64,000 nucleotides of DNA from Panorpa germanica. Its lineage: Eukaryota; Arthropoda; Insecta; Mecoptera; Panorpidae. This document shows positions 60,865 through 64,000 of this stretch, piece after piece (the stretch's first letter is position 1; the number at the start of each line of letters is the position of its first letter). The stretch covers positions 13,836,759-13,900,758 of the forward strand of contig OY783204.1 in assembly GCA_963678705.1 (NCBI GenBank), in the 5' to 3' direction. The position numbers and the translations under genes are program-made. The notes beneath the pieces are model-generated. The model worked only from the letters and a program-made list of their open reading frames with translations, made no database searches and was not told the DNA's origin.

Positions 60865-62208
60865 TTGGTTATAAAAGGGTATATGCAGAAGAAGGATGTT
60901 GATTACAATCAAACCTTCAGCCCAGTGGCTAGAATAAGTACAGTTAGAGCTCTGATAAGCGTTGCTGCAGATGAAAAGTTGCAATTGACTCAATTTGATA
61001 TATCTACTGCATTTCTATATGGAAATATTGATAATGAAGGGAGTCATATTTATATGAAGCAACCTAATGGCTACAAAGATGGTAGTGCACTTGTTTGTAG
61101 ACTGCAAAAAAGTTTGTATGGATTGAAACAAGCACCTCGATGCTGGAATCAGCGCTTTAATGAATTTTTGTATAAACTTGGGTTTAAGCAAAGTGATGCT
61201 GATCCATGTTTATTTGTAATGAAAAATGGAAATGAAAAACTTATGTTGACTATATTTATTGATGACGGACTTTTAGCTTCAAATAGTCAAGAAATGTTAA
61301 ACCAGTTTCTAATTAATCTGAAAAATGAATTTAAAATAACATATAAACCTGCAGATTTTTATTTGGGATTAGAAATTGAAAATGTTAAAAATGGAATAAA
61401 ATTAAGTCAATCTTCTTATGCTAAAAGAATTTTAGAAAATCTTAAAATGGAAGAATGCAAACCTGTATCAACTCCACTAGAGACATCAACTACTACTGAA
61501 GCAGGGAAAGAAATTAATGACATTGCTGGTTATTCATATAGACAGGTTGTAGGTGCACTAATGTACCTCATGATTGGATCAAGACCTGATTTAGCTTTTG
61601 CAGTTGGAGTATTGTCCAGGTCACTAGAAAATCCAACCTATCAAGACTGGTTGAAGGTTAAAAGGATTTTAAGATATATAAAAGGAACCTTGGATCGTGG
61701 AATCATTTATAAAATTAATTGTGAAAAAGTATTGTTATGCTATAGTGATGCTGATCATGAAGGGGATATTACAACTGGTAGGTCCACTTCTGGAGTATTA
61801 AGCATGTATGCAGGTGGCTGCATTTCCTGGATTAGTAAGCGGCAGTCATCAGTGGCCATCTCAACCACAGAAGCTGAGATTGTAGCAGCTAGTAAAGCAG
61901 CGAAGGAGGCTGTGTGGCTGAAAAGGCTGATGGCAGATATAGTGGAGCTACAAAGTAATCCTGACCTCTACATTGATAATAAAGCAGCTTTGAAACTTTC
62001 ACAAAACCCGGAGTTCCATAAAAGAACTAAACACATACGTGTAAGACACTTCTTTGTTCGGGAACTAGTAACCGAGGATGAAATCAACGTGAAGAAAATT
62101 TCATCTGAAAATCAATTAGCTGACTTATTGACAAAACCCTTGCCTAGACCGAGACACATAGTGTTATGTAATAAACTTGGACTTAGTGCTATCAAAAATA
62201 ACCTATAA
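60865..62208 (+). pseudogene. pol: copia B3 reverse transcriptase-RNase H
   Basis: 447 codons, QFDISTAF, FIDDGLL and complete RNase H; almost the same as the B2 piece but with AVWLKRL and SNPDLY unmutated. Confidence 0.9.
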
Positions 62209-62240
62209 AAGGAATTCTTAACTGTAAAATGAAGGGAAAG

Positions 62241-62413
62241 TATTGAATTTTGTCATATTCAGTAGGCTTTGTTATTAATAAGCTTTTGTTTTTGTGTAAT
62301 TATTGAAATTATTAAATTGCCTTCAGCACATGGTTTTGTTACTCTTATTATTTTAAATATTTATATAAAATATTTAATGGTTAATTTTGTTGTCAGTTCA
62401 TAAAACAACAAAA
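62241..62413 (+). repeat. 3' LTR of copia B3
   Basis: 173 bp, 3'-type A at position 116, B-type aaatatttatataaaat. Confidence 0.93.
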
Positions 62414-63994
62414 CTATAAATATCTCATATACATACTTGTACTTATGCCTACTTACTTACCATTTGTTTTTTACCATTGAATGTTCATGAACGATCAATC
62501 ACTATTTCCAAGAAAACCGCATATATTGTTCACTTAATCACTTATAACAATTAATGCACTCTCATTATTATTTAAAACACGCATTTATATAAACTAATTC
62601 TTGTGTTTTAATATTATTTATAGTTAATGTTATTCGACTTACTTGATAGTGGGCGGCAACCTTTTGTCTTCCGTATATTTGTAGTGTTAATAGGAGGTCT
62701 TCCTTATATAGCTCTACAGATTTCTTGAATTTCTTAACCACTTGATGTTTTAGCACTAACACTAACCTAATTATTATCACTTTTTTTGTCTATCGCACTT
62801 ATTAATGTCTTATATCAAACATAAAAGTTACAAATTTTAGGTTATGTTTATAAAACCGCGTGTACGCGTAATGAAAAATTTGTTTTTAACACTGGTTTCC
62901 AACTGTCAATCTTTTGTAAAAACACTTTGTTTAGGGTAAATTAACACAAATTTAAAACAAACTTAAATACTTTTCGTTTGAAAAAGTATTCATATAATTT
63001 ATTTAATTTTTTTCCGTAATTAATTTCTCACTTTTAATCACTTTTTTCACTTAAAGTAGCAGGAGCCGATCACACACATAGTAGATAGGAACCACTTGTG
63101 TTGCAAAGCAATATTAACGTCCTTGTAAACCAATACGTAGGTCTACCTTTTTGTATTAAGTCCCATCTGTCTTGCCAGAGCTTATGCATATATGCATTCA
63201 TCTCTTTGGCAATATATTTGGTATCGTCTCCAGACTTTTATCTTACAGCCGCATTAACTTGAAATCCTTGAAATTTGTCGCATTAATTTTAAATCATCAA
63301 AATTTGATTTTTTCAGTTCTAGCGTAATTTGAAATTGAGTAAGTGCATGAGTGATTTTTAAATCTAAAGGAATTGTCTCCAATATCACCTGCACCACTTC
63401 TGTAGATACAGTTCTGCAACAACGCGTCATCGTCAATGACATAGTTCTTTGCATGGAAGATCTGGAAGATTGATCCTGTAATACCATGCTGAAGCACAAT
63501 ACACAACCATTGGCATAAATGCCCCCTTGTATAGTGTCGGCATAGTTGCCGAGTTTAAGCTTCATTCCGTCCTTGTGACACGCGCAAGGTGTGTTACAAG
63601 TTTATCATTCGTTGTTACCGTATTTGTTTTGTAGCTTTGTAGCTTCAAGAAACTACAGATTTTATATATAGCAGGTCGAGAACGGCTTTCTAGTTGTTCT
63701 GTACTATTTGCACCGAGAAGGATCACATTATCGTTGGCAAAACATACGTCTACACAACCTTTTGAGTAAGAAACACAGTTCTCGTCAAATACCATGTTCC
63801 AGAGGTCAGGCCCCATTACGGATCGCTGAGGACAACCTTTAGATAGTTTCATGGAATGGTAATCGGTTTGTAAAATAATGTTCGACAATGAAAATAGTTC
63901 TCCATAGCGCAGTAGACGTACCTATAGGTTTTTGCCGGTCTAATTCTTTGAAGGTCACTTGGCCACCGGACATCAACAAAGGCACACTGAATTT
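62414..63994. repeat. Satellite unit after B3 (S-B3), 1581 bp
   Basis: Same 6-bp deletion (agatagtttcatgg near 63841) and same accgagaagg variant as S-BC2, so it is the unit expected to precede a C-type copia copy. A 70-codon minus-strand frame at 62780-62568 is not recognised. Confidence 0.92.
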
Positions 63995-63999
63995 CTATA
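63101..63999 (-). pseudogene. R1-like RT relic in S-B3
   Basis: Pieces 63888-63562 (108 codons) and 63565-63254 (103 codons, CCRTVSTEVVQVIL). Confidence 0.75.
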
Positions 64000-64000
64000 T
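63995..64000. other. CTATA target site and first base of a likely next copia LTR
   Basis: CTATA at 63995-63999 is followed by T at 64000. Plain satellite would continue with A (ctataaatat), whereas every LTR starts with TATTG. One base is weak evidence, but the satellite type also predicts a copia copy here. Confidence 0.6.

Larger units (their letters stand above)
57934..62413 (+). mobile_element. Ty1/copia LTR retrotransposon, copy B3, five nonsense codons
   Basis: 4480 bp; LTRs 57934-58106 and 62241-62413; primer site 58107-58124; polypurine tract 62231-62240; CTATA 57929-57933 and 62414-62418. The 1333-codon frame 58210-62208 has no frameshift. It has the three B-type stops (TGA 59974-59976, TAA 60760-60762, TGA 60862-60864) plus two private ones: AAG to TAA 59584-59586 and GAA to TAA 60541-60543. 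It is closest to B2. Confidence 0.96.
39739..64000. repeat. Right composite block: A2-B2-C2-B3
   Basis: Four copia copies alternate with single satellite units. Start spacings: A2-B2 6067, B2-C2 6066, C2-B3 6062, and B3 to the inferred next LTR at 64000 6066 bp. It repeats the left block at an offset of about 39.53 kb for A and B copies. Confidence 0.92.

Noticed and set aside
211-62413. Seven independent, site-specific copia insertions
   Set aside because: The identical 5'/3' LTR difference, shared nonsense codons and shared indels across copies are much better explained by one insertion and amplification.
1-64000. Host protein-coding or RNA gene between repeats
   Set aside because: Every stretch can be assigned to satellite, R1 relic or copia; no further conserved frame, tRNA or rRNA was recognised.

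Overview
The window is AT-rich repetitive DNA from a eukaryote, most likely an insect or another arthropod. It contains no recognisable single-copy host gene, RNA gene or bacterial feature. The evidence for an arthropod is a Ty1/copia element with a copia-like half-tRNA primer site and a satellite whose sequence includes a decayed R1-clade (R1/TRAS/SART-like) non-LTR reverse transcriptase. The species is not identifiable from what I can see.

The base unit is a tandem satellite of about 1586 bp. Roughly 0.9-1 kb of each unit is, on the minus strand, the fingers-palm-thumb and post-RT part of an R1-like ORF2 with degenerate catalytic motifs. The remaining 0.6 kb is AT-rich and apparently non-coding.

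Layout: 1-210 is a partial satellite unit. 211-17903 holds three nearly full-length copia copies (A1 211-4680, B1 6272-10751, C1 13437-17903) separated by satellite units, plus an extra LTR at 11672-11844 created by a local duplication. 17904-39733 is an array of 14 satellite units without copia (1585-1587 bp each, one shortened to 1210 bp). 39739-64000 holds four more copia copies (A2 39739-44214, B2 45806-50285, C2 51872-56338, B3 57934-62413), again with one satellite unit between neighbours. The last base of the window is what the next LTR would start with.

All seven copia copies sit at exactly the same base of the satellite, inside the R1 relic, flanked by the same CTATA duplication, and share the same difference between 5' and 3' LTR and at least one shared nonsense codon. 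The simplest reading is one copia insertion into one satellite unit, death of the element, and then amplification of satellite plus copia as a ~6.06-kb composite monomer. Three subtypes (A, B, C) form higher-order repeats: an A-B-C block recurs about 39.5 kb downstream, and a B-C dimer of ~12.13 kb recurs at the right end. C2 looks like a crossover product between C-type and A-type copies, which would explain why B3 follows it whereas C1 is followed by the plain array.

No copia copy here can encode a full polyprotein. B1 and B2 are closest, with a 1333-codon frame interrupted by only three nonsense codons. The genes therefore do not form a working pathway; the interest lies in how this array was built and is being homogenised.
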